A DNA stretch of 64,000 nucleotides from Epiperipatus broadwayi (lineage: Eukaryota; Onychophora; Udeonychophora; Euonychophora; Peripatidae): the NCBI GenBank assembly GCA_028023455.1, contig JAQFVV010012394.1:25557053-25621052 (forward strand), written 5' to 3'. Of this stretch, positions 60,201 to 64,000 are shown in pieces; position 1 is the first letter of the stretch; every line of letters starts with the position of its first letter. Below the pieces are notes generated by a model. The model had not been told where the DNA came from. It made no database searches and saw only the letters and a list, made by a program, of their open reading frames with translations. The position numbers were made by a program, and so were the translations under genes.

Positions 60201-60375
60201 ATTTGCTTGTTTGTAATTAGTATAATATTAAGTTTTATATAACTTTTCTATTACTGTTCTAAATTATATATGTACATATTATGTGCAGGCTCCTGATGGA
60301 CATGAAATGACAGTTGATTTCTGGGAATTAATAGGAATCTCACCACCAGGTGGAGCTGATAACTTAGTAAATGAG
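14304..60375 (+). CDS. NARS1: Cytoplasmic asparaginyl-tRNA synthetase, 5' nine coding exons (gene continues past the window)
   Basis: The enzyme charges tRNA-Asn with asparagine in the cytosol (family knowledge). Joined exons are 14304-14343, 27155-27237, 30218-30277, 33543-33635, 34141-34230, 37471-37549, 37636-37706, 59790-59876 and 60289-60375. They give 230 codons with GT/AG borders and matching phases. Residues 14-60 are the appended N-terminal domain (ELYVSDKGG, then KEPFPTFYVDG). Residues 61-122 form the charged linker (EKNLEEAKK). Residues ~123-230 form the OB-fold anticodon-binding domain (FGWVHRLRRQG, LRDGTG, LSTESS, VDFWELIG, GGADNLVNE). Order and spacing follow animal NARS1 throughout. 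Class II motifs 1-3 are absent here and should be downstream. An in-frame TAA at 14283 supports the ATG at 14304. Introns 1 and 7 are swollen with transposons. Intron 2 holds possible extra exons (see 29522 and 27442). Confidence 0.95.
15406..15445 (-). ncRNA. Hammerhead-like core, left arm
   Basis: CCUCA, CUGAUGA, AGC-CAAAA-GCU, GAAA, CUAG, UC, UGCAG. The boxes and stem II are intact; stem I has two mismatches. Confidence 0.4.
15491..15530 (+). ncRNA. Hammerhead-like core, right arm
   Basis: Stem I CCUCA pairs with UGGGG over five pairs (one G.U). Box CUGAUGA is intact, stem II is AGC-CAAAA-GCU, then GAAA. Stem III reads G-UA-G, so its outer pair is lost. Confidence 0.45.
15730..17800 (-). 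pseudogene. hAT-type transposase fossil (TTF zinc finger/DUF4371 type)
   Basis: Read on the - strand from ~17790, fragments appear in family order. First comes DPATWP and a PPKIPVDKFPHQNN segment, then the zinc-finger part HFSKVYLKRKLPNGKIIYHP. Further on, near 16745-16850, is KYFAVILDYTSDSDISSQAQ followed by MSLIHRHISGDID. This arrangement is typical of ZMYM1-like hAT relatives. Dozens of stops and shifts make it dead. I see no terminal inverted repeats. It lies in NARS1 intron 1. Confidence 0.75.
17801..19375. other. Intron 1 DNA, no gene seen
   Basis: AT-rich sequence with long T and A runs and one short open frame (19040-19252) that has no recognisable features. Confidence 0.5.
19376..19415 (+). 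repeat. Decayed family A core fragment
   Basis: UUGAUGA (C lost), AGC-CACAA-GCU, GAAA, CUAA, UC. Stem II is intact, but stem I and the first box base are lost. Confidence 0.45.
19430..20940 (+). other. Possible decayed transposon, unidentified
   Basis: A short frame at 20032-20238 (IKLSDKINNWHRNIGDGKKR onward) and scattered Lys/Glu-rich stretches suggest old coding DNA. I cannot assign a family. Confidence 0.25.
20946..21230 (-). pseudogene. RTE polymerase C-terminal segment
   Basis: The best preserved piece of the LINE: the conserved post-RT region (IWARHIARRDDNRWTIEILN, IPRDCKRPRKRP, VRWMDEIRKCAG) ending at the usual terminus before the TGATGA-type tail. It is cut off upstream by a stop. 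Confidence 0.8.
21792..22100 (-). pseudogene. RTE reverse transcriptase palm segment
   Basis: QPRQAGFKSGFSTVDHIQVL through FVDYEKAFDSINISSVIKAL to ATATIRLHNDF. It contains the first catalytic Asp context (FVDYEKAFD). Downstream the YADD-type motif region is frameshifted. Confidence 0.82.
23166..23205 (-). ncRNA. Hammerhead-like core, left arm
   Basis: CCUCA/UGGGG stem I, box CUGAGGA (variable base G), GGC-CACAA-GCC, GAAA, G-UA-G, UC. Stem I and stem II are fully paired; the stem III outer pair is lost. Confidence 0.5.
23580..23619 (+). ncRNA. Best-preserved hammerhead-like core
   Basis: Stem I is CCUCA (23580-23584) with UGGGG (23615-23619). Box CUGACGA is 23585-23591. Stem II GGC/GCU (23593-23595, 23601-23603) has loop CACAA. 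GAAA is 23605-23608, stem III pairs A-U and C-G around a UA loop, and the predicted cut follows C23614. The only departure from the consensus is the A.A pair at 10.1/11.1. Confidence 0.5.
24911..27154. other. End of intron 1 with very old core-like fragments
   Basis: 25560-25790 and 26100-26260 resemble decayed family A/B cores (for example ATCCTCAGGATAGTTTCTAG). No gene is seen; short open frames such as 26496-26720 look like chance. Confidence 0.4.
27155..27237 (+). CDS. NARS1: NARS1 coding exon 2
   Basis: The acceptor is TTAATTAG and the donor GTAAGT. Two bases complete the split Gly, followed by 27 codons from ELYVSDKGG to KPFKSILA. This matches the first half of the animal NARS1 appended domain. 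It ends in phase 0. Confidence 0.93.
27442..27557 (+). CDS. Candidate small exon in NARS1 intron 2
   Basis: A 116-bp stretch lies between AATGTTTTAG and a good GTAGGT donor. Read with incoming phase 1 it is open (NVRREGDPLLDAFKEISKNK, ending in a Lys/Ser run) and leaves in phase 0. NARS1 exon 1 ends in phase 1 and the 29522 exon starts in phase 0, so exon 1 - this - 29522 - exon 3 would be continuous. If joined to exon 2 instead, it stops after ten codons, like a poison exon. Lys-rich, low-complexity coding makes chance possible. Confidence 0.35.
28470..28525 (+). repeat. 28-bp direct repeat, two copies
   Basis: AAGCAGTTGTC..AAGCTTATACAT occurs at 28470-28497 and again at 28498-28525 with two differences. 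It lies in NARS1 intron 2; no function is apparent. Confidence 0.7.
29522..30097 (+). CDS. Candidate 192-codon exon of unknown function inside NARS1 intron 2
   Basis: This is 576 bp of uninterrupted coding frame with an acceptor (TTTTGCTGTTAG) exactly at its start, where an in-frame stop lies, and a donor GAG|GTAGGA at its end. Both ends are phase 0, so it could insert between NARS1 exons 2 and 3 without a shift. The product begins DSAVEDISYHLQRKRRHLND, has a basic N-terminal third, then an acidic middle (DDSFEELILFD, SENSESESG). It ends with Cys/His/Trp residues (RSSWDPPAKIFHLECAMSH). I see no membrane segment and no family I recognise. The frame runs on to a TAG at 30134-30136 if unspliced. 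It may be a cassette exon, an exon of a nested gene, or a captured segment. Insertion within the NARS1 appended domain would probably disturb that fold, so constitutive inclusion seems unlikely. Confidence 0.55.
30218..30277 (+). CDS. NARS1: NARS1 coding exon 3
   Basis: Twenty codons (AMKHAGKEPFPTFYVDGKEK) run from the TCTTTAG acceptor to GTAATG. The segment continues exon 2 directly in other animals. It is phase 0 at both ends. Confidence 0.93.
31204..32154. mobile_element. Non-autonomous TIR DNA transposon (951 bp, pogo/Tigger- or mariner-like)
   Basis: The left end CACCCGGGTCTC.TTTTACGCG and the right end, reversed, CACCTGGGTCTC.TTTTACGCG match with two differences. The element is flanked by TA on both sides (31202-31203, 32155-32156), the target of the Tc1/mariner/pogo group. 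CpG-rich subterminal motifs (ACGCGATTT, TTTGCGCG) recur inside both ends. No transposase frame is seen. It lies in NARS1 intron 3. Confidence 0.8.
32157..33542. other. Rest of intron 3, no gene seen
   Basis: AT-rich sequence without recognised repeats or coding signal. Confidence 0.5.
33543..33635 (+). CDS. NARS1: NARS1 coding exon 4
   Basis: Thirty-one codons (KWEPLSQAQFKKVKKIWQRE onward to AAKE) run between a TGTTTTAG acceptor and GTAATG donor. It is a lysine-rich helical segment, phase 0 at both ends. Confidence 0.93.
34141..34230 (+). CDS. NARS1: NARS1 coding exon 5
   Basis: Thirty codons (TEDADRREKNLEEAKKIII onward to PKAQL). The acceptor is ATTGTAG; the donor TTG|GTCAGT is weak but usable. 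It covers the charged linker before the OB fold. Confidence 0.9.
34749..34802 (+). repeat. 27-bp direct repeat, two copies
   Basis: TCTCCACCCAGGT.CTATG.TGG repeats back to back at 34749-34775 and 34776-34802. It lies in NARS1 intron 5, outside any exon. Confidence 0.7.
34803..35983. other. Intron 5 DNA, no gene seen
   Basis: Purine-rich AT-biased sequence with no coding or repeat identity that I recognise. Confidence 0.5.
35998..36198 (-). repeat. Family A single-arm element with 14-bp target duplication
   Basis: TAATTTATTGAGTT is found at 35984-35997 and 36199-36212. The element has one arm only, then the polar tail AATAGTGATCATGTAATGTT. The core (36106-36145, - strand) is disabled: the box reads CUGACAA. 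Confidence 0.88.
36812..37050 (-). repeat. tRNA-derived SINE, 5'-truncated, - strand
   Basis: It carries the tRNA-like B-box region (GGTTCGATTCCC reversed), then ACCTGAAGAAGAG, and the tail GATGATGAAAATAGTCCAAT. The tRNA 5' half with the A box is missing. Confidence 0.75.
37051..37302 (+). repeat. tRNA-derived SINE, + strand, head-to-head with the previous one
   Basis: The A-box region is GACTCAGTTGGTTAGAGC (37063-37080) and the B-box region is near 37116-37131 (TTCAGATTCGATTCCC). A unique body follows, ending GATGATGGAAATAGTCCAAT. The internal CTGAAGAAG...CGAAACG segment is reduced. The head may derive from a leucine-type tRNA (TTAA in the anticodon loop and room for a variable arm); this is a guess. 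Confidence 0.8.
37471..37549 (+). CDS. NARS1: NARS1 coding exon 6
   Basis: This exon encodes IKIRDTNKNRVKIFGWVHRL and RRQ plus one base of a Gly codon. It opens the OB-fold. The following intron is only 86 bp (37550-37635) with a long T tract. Confidence 0.93.
37636..37706 (+). CDS. NARS1: NARS1 coding exon 7
   Basis: Two bases finish the Gly codon, then 23 codons (KSLMFITLRDGTGFLQCVLS, DLL). The donor is GTAAGC. This is core OB-fold strand sequence. The next intron is 22 kb. Confidence 0.93.
38060..38560 (-). pseudogene. mariner-like transposase N-terminal remnant
   Basis: On the - strand near 38370-38270 the frame reads TFEMIQIVYNNEVINRKNVF, then KKFARFHDSRKSAEDN. This is the helix-turn-helix region of mariner transposases (pattern TxEML..VYG...SR..VFEW..RF..GR.S.EDD). 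A stop follows at once. Terminal repeats were not found. Confidence 0.5.
39010..39445. repeat. Old family A-like inverted repeat
   Basis: Two diverged arms face each other (39010-39130 and ~39330-39445). The left arm core (39083-39122, - strand) reads UUGAUGA, AAC-CAUAA-GUU, GAAA, CUAG, UU. The right has UUAAUGA, AGC-CAUAA-GCU, GAAAA. Stem II pairs in both despite different bases. Confidence 0.6.
39446..42718. other. Intron 7 DNA, no gene seen
   Basis: Very AT-rich DNA with TATATA and poly-T runs. The open frame 42337-42531 has no recognisable features. Confidence 0.5.
42719..43540 (+). repeat. First copy of an ~820-bp duplication (second at 57851-58660)
   Basis: The sequence from CATTTATTAGTTTAATTAAA to TATAATTGATGTATAT is repeated at 57851-58660, differing mainly in homopolymer lengths and a few small indels. 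The second copy starts at the first base after the N gap. Confidence 0.92.
43580..43622. repeat. 14-bp inverted repeat
   Basis: CTATAAACTTAATT at 43580-43593 and its reverse complement at 43609-43622 enclose 15 bases. It could form a hairpin; its meaning is unknown. Confidence 0.6.
44040..45670 (+). mobile_element. LTR-retroelement 5' LTR and leader (coding part not seen)
   Basis: An 18-base primer-binding site complementary to the 3' end of tRNA-Lys (TGGCGCCCAACGTGGGGC) is at 45652-45669, three bases after a CA that could end the LTR. Upstream, TATAAATAG at 44126-44134 and AATAAA near 45115 could be the promoter and poly(A) signal. The segment is less AT-rich than its surroundings. The 5' limit and total length are uncertain. 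No gag or pol frame follows; the T-rich stretches at 45779-46520 contain only weakly PBS-like echoes. It may be a solo or deleted copy. Confidence 0.45.
46560..47877. other. Intron 7 DNA, no gene seen
   Basis: AT-rich, with a TA repeat near 46830 and ATT repeats near 47811. No coding signal. Confidence 0.5.
47878..49270 (+). pseudogene. piggyBac-type transposase fossil
   Basis: An ATG at 47878 starts an acidic N terminus (MTKMNLETDSTSSDEFSVSR). Shifted frames then carry the family core in order: KFPITGEYSILHFF-like start, NPYFANIMPYK..RKFL, IHFNDNETMPSNKSEKFDHV, YKIRPVIEKC. Next is MKQYDASQPTKRGFKCWICA, DSHNGYLYHMEMYGG, IIFYDRFFSSIDLAKELY, and MFNKYMGSVDLSNQK. The first catalytic Asp position reads Gly (GEIITKFSG), while the other two Asp contexts (YDRFF, SVDLS) remain. 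Several stops make it inactive. Terminal repeats were not found. Confidence 0.85.
49320..49570 (-). repeat. tRNA-derived SINE, full length, - strand
   Basis: Read on the - strand: GGCAGGATGGCTCAGTTGG (A box), a tRNA-like body with CCTTAAATTTC, GGTTCGAATCCC (B box), then ACCTGAAGAAGAGG, CTCTCGAAACGTT and the tail GATGATGGAAATAGTCCAAT. It sits between the piggyBac fossil and PLE 2. Confidence 0.85.
49597..50410 (-). pseudogene. PLE 2 linker and GIY-YIG endonuclease
   Basis: 50410-49973 starts AFLDVLMTRLPHGKIKTTVY and continues with the helical linker; 49965-49597 holds the nuclease. It reads CIYEIPCECGRIYIGETSHP, then HLQEHK, and the metal-binding Glu in RRKFKEAAHM. The usual Arg after YIG is not obvious (HPIQKHL). 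One frameshift separates the two parts. Confidence 0.85.
50431..51398 (-). pseudogene. PLE 2 reverse transcriptase region
   Basis: Fingers motifs LPADKGN and LYGLPKIHKDHVPLRPIVSS are in the upstream frame (51398-50880). After a shift near 50950, the palm follows: A box LLVSFDVESLFMNVP, B box GMAMGSPLSPLISNIYMEE, C box LRYVDDTFVV. All catalytic Asp contexts are present, but the frame is broken on both sides. The product would be the element's RNA-to-DNA polymerase. Confidence 0.88.
51861..54221. other. Intron 7 DNA; T-rich repeats, no gene seen
   Basis: 52680-52815 is an imperfect tandem run of GTTGTTTTACTAACTTGGTT-like units. Otherwise AT-rich with no recognised coding content. Confidence 0.5.
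54222..54288. repeat. (AT)n microsatellite
   Basis: About 67 bases of AT dinucleotides with a single G interruption. Confidence 0.95.
54289..57350. other. Intron 7 DNA before the gap, no gene seen
   Basis: AT-rich. The frame 56848-57126 is open over 92 codons, but it matches nothing I know and lacks splice context. Confidence 0.45.
57351..57850. other. Assembly gap, exactly 500 N
   Basis: A round number of N is a placeholder for unknown length. Open frames crossing it are artefacts. Confidence 0.99.
57851..58660 (+). repeat. Second copy of the ~820-bp duplication, abutting the gap
   Basis: Matches 42719-43540 almost base for base. After ~58655 the two copies part (TATATATGTGTAAAG here, TGAAGCAATGGATC there). 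Confidence 0.92.
58661..59789. other. End of intron 7, no gene seen
   Basis: AT-rich. A frame at 59514-59699 has no recognisable features. A tRNA-like stretch near 59575 was rejected. Confidence 0.5.
59790..59876 (+). CDS. NARS1: NARS1 coding exon 8
   Basis: Twenty-nine codons (CQTYNALILSTESSICVSGE onward to PEGKQ) lie between a TTTAATTTAG acceptor and GTAAGT. It continues the OB fold and resumes NARS1 after the 22-kb intron and the assembly gap. Confidence 0.93.
60289..60375 (+). CDS. NARS1: NARS1 coding exon 9 (last in window)
   Basis: Twenty-nine codons (APDGHEMTVDFWELIGISPP onward to DNLVNE), acceptor GTGCAG, donor GTATGT, phase 0. It ends the anticodon-binding domain. No further NARS1 exon is visible to 64000. 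Confidence 0.93.
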
Positions 60376-60499
60376 GTATGTATGAATATATAAAAGAGAC
60401 ATTCTAATTTATATAGCATTTTGATTAATTCGTTGAGAAAAAAAAATGGTAGTTATAATCTGATGAATACTCTTTCCTTCCATCTCTTATTTTAAACAC

Positions 60500-61980
60500 A
60501 GTGTTAAAAAATTTCCGATTTTGTTTTAGAATTCTTTTTTTCTTCTCTTATAATAATTACAATAGAAGAAAATCTTATTGTCCCCTTCTTATTATGGAAA
60601 CAGCTCCTTTTCTAAGCATAAAGTGTTATATTTTTGAGCCTTGTTTTTTTCCTATAGCTTTCCAATCTACTTTCATTATTAGTTTTTCTATATTTTGCAG
60701 AACTCCAGATATATGGTTCTTGCAAGCACTGGCCATTTTAAAAATATGGTTATATATATATTTCTCCTAAACTGCCTTTATCTCATTAGAAAAATTTACT
60801 GGTTAATCATTGCTTTCTGTTTAACTAATTGTAGCAGTTTTTAAAAGAATGTTAGTTACTTTTTTATTGATCTCATTCAACTGAACTGTCTTCAAAGTTT
60901 ATACTAAAACAATTTACAAGTCTTAGTTTAAATTTATTGGTTTATACAGATTATAGATACTATCTGTTAGAACTTCTTAAAATAGTTTTTACCTCTCTAA
61001 TTTTACATTAAATATTTGACATTTCATTAATTGAGTATCTCTTTCTATGTTGATTATAATATGATTCTAAGTCACTAGCATTTGAGTGTTTCTATGGTTA
61101 TTTCTGCTCTGGATTTTTCTCACAAAAGGGATTCATAATCCACTAATCTATGTTGTAACATCATTTCTGTCTCCATCTATGTAAAAATCGTGTTCTTCTT
61201 CATCATATTGAAACCTTGCTCAGGCATAAACCTGAAGTATCAGCATTTGATATCTTGCATTAACTGTGATTGATCTACAACTGATCTATACAATGTTATT
61301 CTTCCCTACTTTATTCCTAATGAAGCCCATTCCACTTGCGTTTTCAGTTTTAGTAATAAATTATATATCCTTTTTTCAAATTAATTGTCTCTTCATCTTC
61401 TATCGTTGATTTTAATATCCTATTGAATATTAGACCATTCTTCCAATTCATGCAGTTTTTCTTCAATTAAAAGTGATCTATAGTTATAAATAGCTAAATG
61501 AAAGATCTTCATAAAATGGCAGCTTAAGAAAATTTGTGAATAGTTTCTACCTTCGATTACCAGCAGTTTTATAGCTTTCTGGAAATGAGTGCTATAATTT
61601 ATTTTTATCGATCATAATTATAAATTTAAAAGAGAAACAGCTTTTACTTACATATATGGATACCTACTCATTCTGATTTCAAGTAAATATACCCATTGTT
61701 TTAGTTAAGAATTATTAATCATCTGAGAATGAAAACCACAGTGTTTTTCTTTTAGTCTTAAACCCAAGAATAAAAGCCATTAAACTCACCACATTGTAGG
61801 ATGGGTATTAGTGAGCAGCATATCCATGGTTGTTTACTATATGAATGATCTTATAGTAAGATTTACACTGGACAAAATGTCTGGAGAGAACATTAAATTT
61901 TTCCTATTCAGTTTCTTACAGATATTGAATGAACTTCTTTAAATTTAATAGCAAATTTTGTTTTCAGTTGTAAATCTATA
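60500..61980 (-). mobile_element. RTE-clade LINE fossil 2
   Basis: The nucleotide sequence parallels the 5' half of the RTE at 20.9-24.9 kb in the same order. 60790-60900 matches 22770-22870, 61390-61430 matches 24300-24340, and 61740-61870 matches 24630-24760 (CATTAAACTCACCAC..., GTGAGCAGC). It also contains the leader (TTCAGTTTCTTACAG against TTCGGTTTCTTTAAGG). All coding frames are destroyed. It starts ~130 bp after NARS1 exon 9. Confidence 0.7.
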
Positions 61981-63320
61981 TATACACATTATTTCTGTTT
62001 CTAAAATCGAGCTTGTATATAAATTACTTTAAGGCTTATCACTAATAAATTAATTTTGATATTTTTTCTCCCACATATAGCACAATTTTTTGAAAACATT
62101 TTGTGTATTTAAACTTTTTCGTTTTATCAGTAGGTGCATTCTTTCAGCTATAATAAAGCCATATCTCAAATAAAATGGATAAAACCCACCATGCTTTGCA
62201 AAAAGCATATTTATTTATTCAAAAAAGAAAAAAGCTGGCAATAGAAATAATAAACTCAAATTAATTCAGAACTAGATAAATATGGGTCACCAAAATTTAA
62301 GAATAAGCAGCGGTCTTGGTTGTTAGAAAATTAGTTCTAAAATGATCCACATATGCAATTATATTAATAATGTATAAAAAATGAGATGTTTTTAAAATTA
62401 AAAAGCACATTTTTTTCTACATACATTTAAAATGTCAGTCATTTTGTAATACAGTAAGTTATAAATTAATATTAATGTTTTTTCACAATTTTCAGTAAGT
62501 GTTTTAGGTTAGGCTATTTAAATTCCTTGTTTTATCGGCAGTGATGCTTTTACGACTATACATTAAAAGATATCATTACTTAGAATATTTAGATTATAAC
62601 GGTAATATTGCTACTGCTGCTTTAACCAGGAAAGATCAATTTAGACAGATCTACACTTGACTAATAATATTTGAAAATCAATATATGATGTCAGCTATAA
62701 CACAAATGTTGAACAGAGGTGAGCTGTGATAAAACACTGATTAACTTGCTCCATGTAACAATACCCTGTCAACTATTTCGAAGCAACTTGGTGTAAAAAG
62801 AACATTTTAAATTAAAATGTTATTAGCAAAGATTGAGACAGAGATTTGAATAGCTTCTGCAGTAACCTTCTTTGGTGACTGCATTATTAGAAAATAGTAT
62901 CGCTAATTAACAACATGCGGGGCCAAGTCCTGAAAGCTTCTGACTTTGATTTACCTAAAAATTATTTTTTTCTTGGGTCACCATACAAAATCCTATTAAC
63001 TGGTTTCTAACACATAAGTGTGAGTTCATATTATATAATTAGTATTGAAAATTTTTTACTATGTAGTTGTGCCCTAAGTGACGTAATGGTTTATATTCCA
63101 TAATGCTAAATTCAATTCACTGTATCAGATCTAGTCAAGAAAGTAAAATCTAAAACACAACTAATGATTTCATTGCTACAAGCAGGCTTCTTAAGTGTAA
63201 AGAACTACAAAACAACAGCATATTTATATTAAATGCTACCCACAATTCCATTTACTTCCCATCAACCCTTAATATTAAAAGAACTTTTAAATAAGTTAAT
63301 TGCTTCAGAATCATAAATTT
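61981..63320. other. Intron 9 DNA, no gene seen
   Basis: AT-rich; nothing recognised. Confidence 0.5.
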
Positions 63321-63895
63321 TTAATAATATTCTTTAATTTTTTTAATTTCATTTCTCTCAAAAAAGGCAACCATAGCTTCTTCAAAATTAATAGTGTGGC
63401 ATGTATCTTTTTCATGGACATACAAAGCAGAACTAAGATATTTATTTCTAACCCTATTTTTATGCACCTTTATTCTTTCATTTAAGCCCAAACTACTCTG
63501 ACCTATATAAACCTTACAAAAACAAGGGATAATATACATTACACAAGGAATAGTCTTCCTATCAAAAATTTCCTTTGTATTATTTAATAAATTATTCAAT
63601 GTAATACCCCTTTTCCAAGCAATTATCTTATTTCCAAAGAAATTACTATTTTTACATACAATTTTATAAGAAGACAATTTAAATGACAAAGAAATAAAAT
63701 CATATTTTTCTTTGTCCTTTATATCATTATAAGTATTATTATTAAATAAAATACTTTTAACAAATTTATCAGAGTAGCCAATACTCAAATAATCTTTATA
63801 AAATTGATTTTTCTGAAACAGAGCTACTCCATTAGAATTATTTAATTTCTTATTCCTATAACAATAATTTCTTAAAGCAGTTATAGAGCGATCTT
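63321..63895 (-). pseudogene. Penelope-like element 3, C-terminal part with GIY-YIG domain
   Basis: The - strand frame (63788-63321) reads a linker (KIIAWKRGITLNNLLNN), then GIY-YIG: CVMYIIPCFCKVYIGQSSLG, LNERIKVHK, ALYVHEKD, and a Glu in NFEEAMVAFFERNE. It continues upstream to ~63890 (RSITALRNYCYRNKKLNN) with a start-like Met inside. RT motifs are not in the window. The sequence is distinct from PLE 1 and PLE 2. The C-terminal frame is intact over at least 155 codons. Confidence 0.8.
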
Positions 63896-63935
63896 CATCC
63901 TGCAGTGGATTGATAATGGTTGATAATGATGGATT
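63896..63935 (+). repeat. RTE 3'-end fragment
   Basis: TTCATCCTGCAGTGGATTG followed by ATAATGGTTGATAATGATGG equals the last ~40 bp of the RTE at 20941-20980 (+ strand here). It is fused to the 5' side of PLE 3. Confidence 0.65.
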
Positions 63936-64000
63936 TTTATATATAAAATAGAATCGGTATATAAAGCTATCTGAAATTCAAATGTAAAATATCTTTTCAT

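Overview
This window is AT-rich animal nuclear DNA with long introns and dense, mostly decayed mobile elements. Three Penelope-like element (PLE) remnants, tRNA-derived SINEs, RTE-type LINEs, piggyBac, hAT, mariner and a TIR element in one locus, together with the AT bias and intron sizes, fit a lophotrochozoan. A cephalopod such as an octopus is my best guess; this is inference.

The one host gene I can name is cytoplasmic asparaginyl-tRNA synthetase (NARS1), on the + strand. Nine coding exons lie between 14304 and 60375 (690 bp, 230 codons, all phases consistent). They encode the N-terminal appended domain, the basic linker and the OB-fold anticodon-binding domain. The class II catalytic core must lie beyond 64000. 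Intron 1 is 12.8 kb and intron 7 is 22 kb. Intron 2 holds a 576-bp open coding stretch with good splice signals and phase 0-0 (29522-30097), plus a smaller candidate exon (27442-27557). They could be alternative NARS1 exons or a nested gene, and I do not recognise the protein. A CRE and a CCAAT box near 1.3-1.4 kb may mark the promoter of a leftward gene.

Layout: 1-14 kb is upstream DNA with an inverted-repeat family (family A), a PLE in a giant hairpin (8.3-10.7 kb) and a tandem array of ~375-bp units (family B, 11.3-13.0 kb). 14.3-27.2 kb is intron 1, with a hAT fossil and an RTE LINE split by a family A insertion. 27-38 kb holds exons 2-7, a 951-bp TIR element and a SINE pair. 38-60 kb is intron 7, with a mariner remnant, an LTR-retroelement leader, piggyBac, a second PLE and a 500-N gap whose right flank repeats 42719-43540. 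60-64 kb holds exon 9, a second RTE fossil and a third PLE.

The most interesting signal is in families A and B. Their flanks differ, but both carry a ~40-nt core that folds like a type I hammerhead ribozyme with a very short stem III. Copies vary at the one freely variable base of the CUGANGA box, and stem II shows three paired states (GGC/GCC, AGC/GCU, AAC/GUU). The 10.1/11.1 pair is mismatched in every copy, so activity is uncertain. Family A insertions have target-site duplications of 9, 10, 13 and 14 bp, which suggests retroposition. The family B array resembles animal retrozymes.
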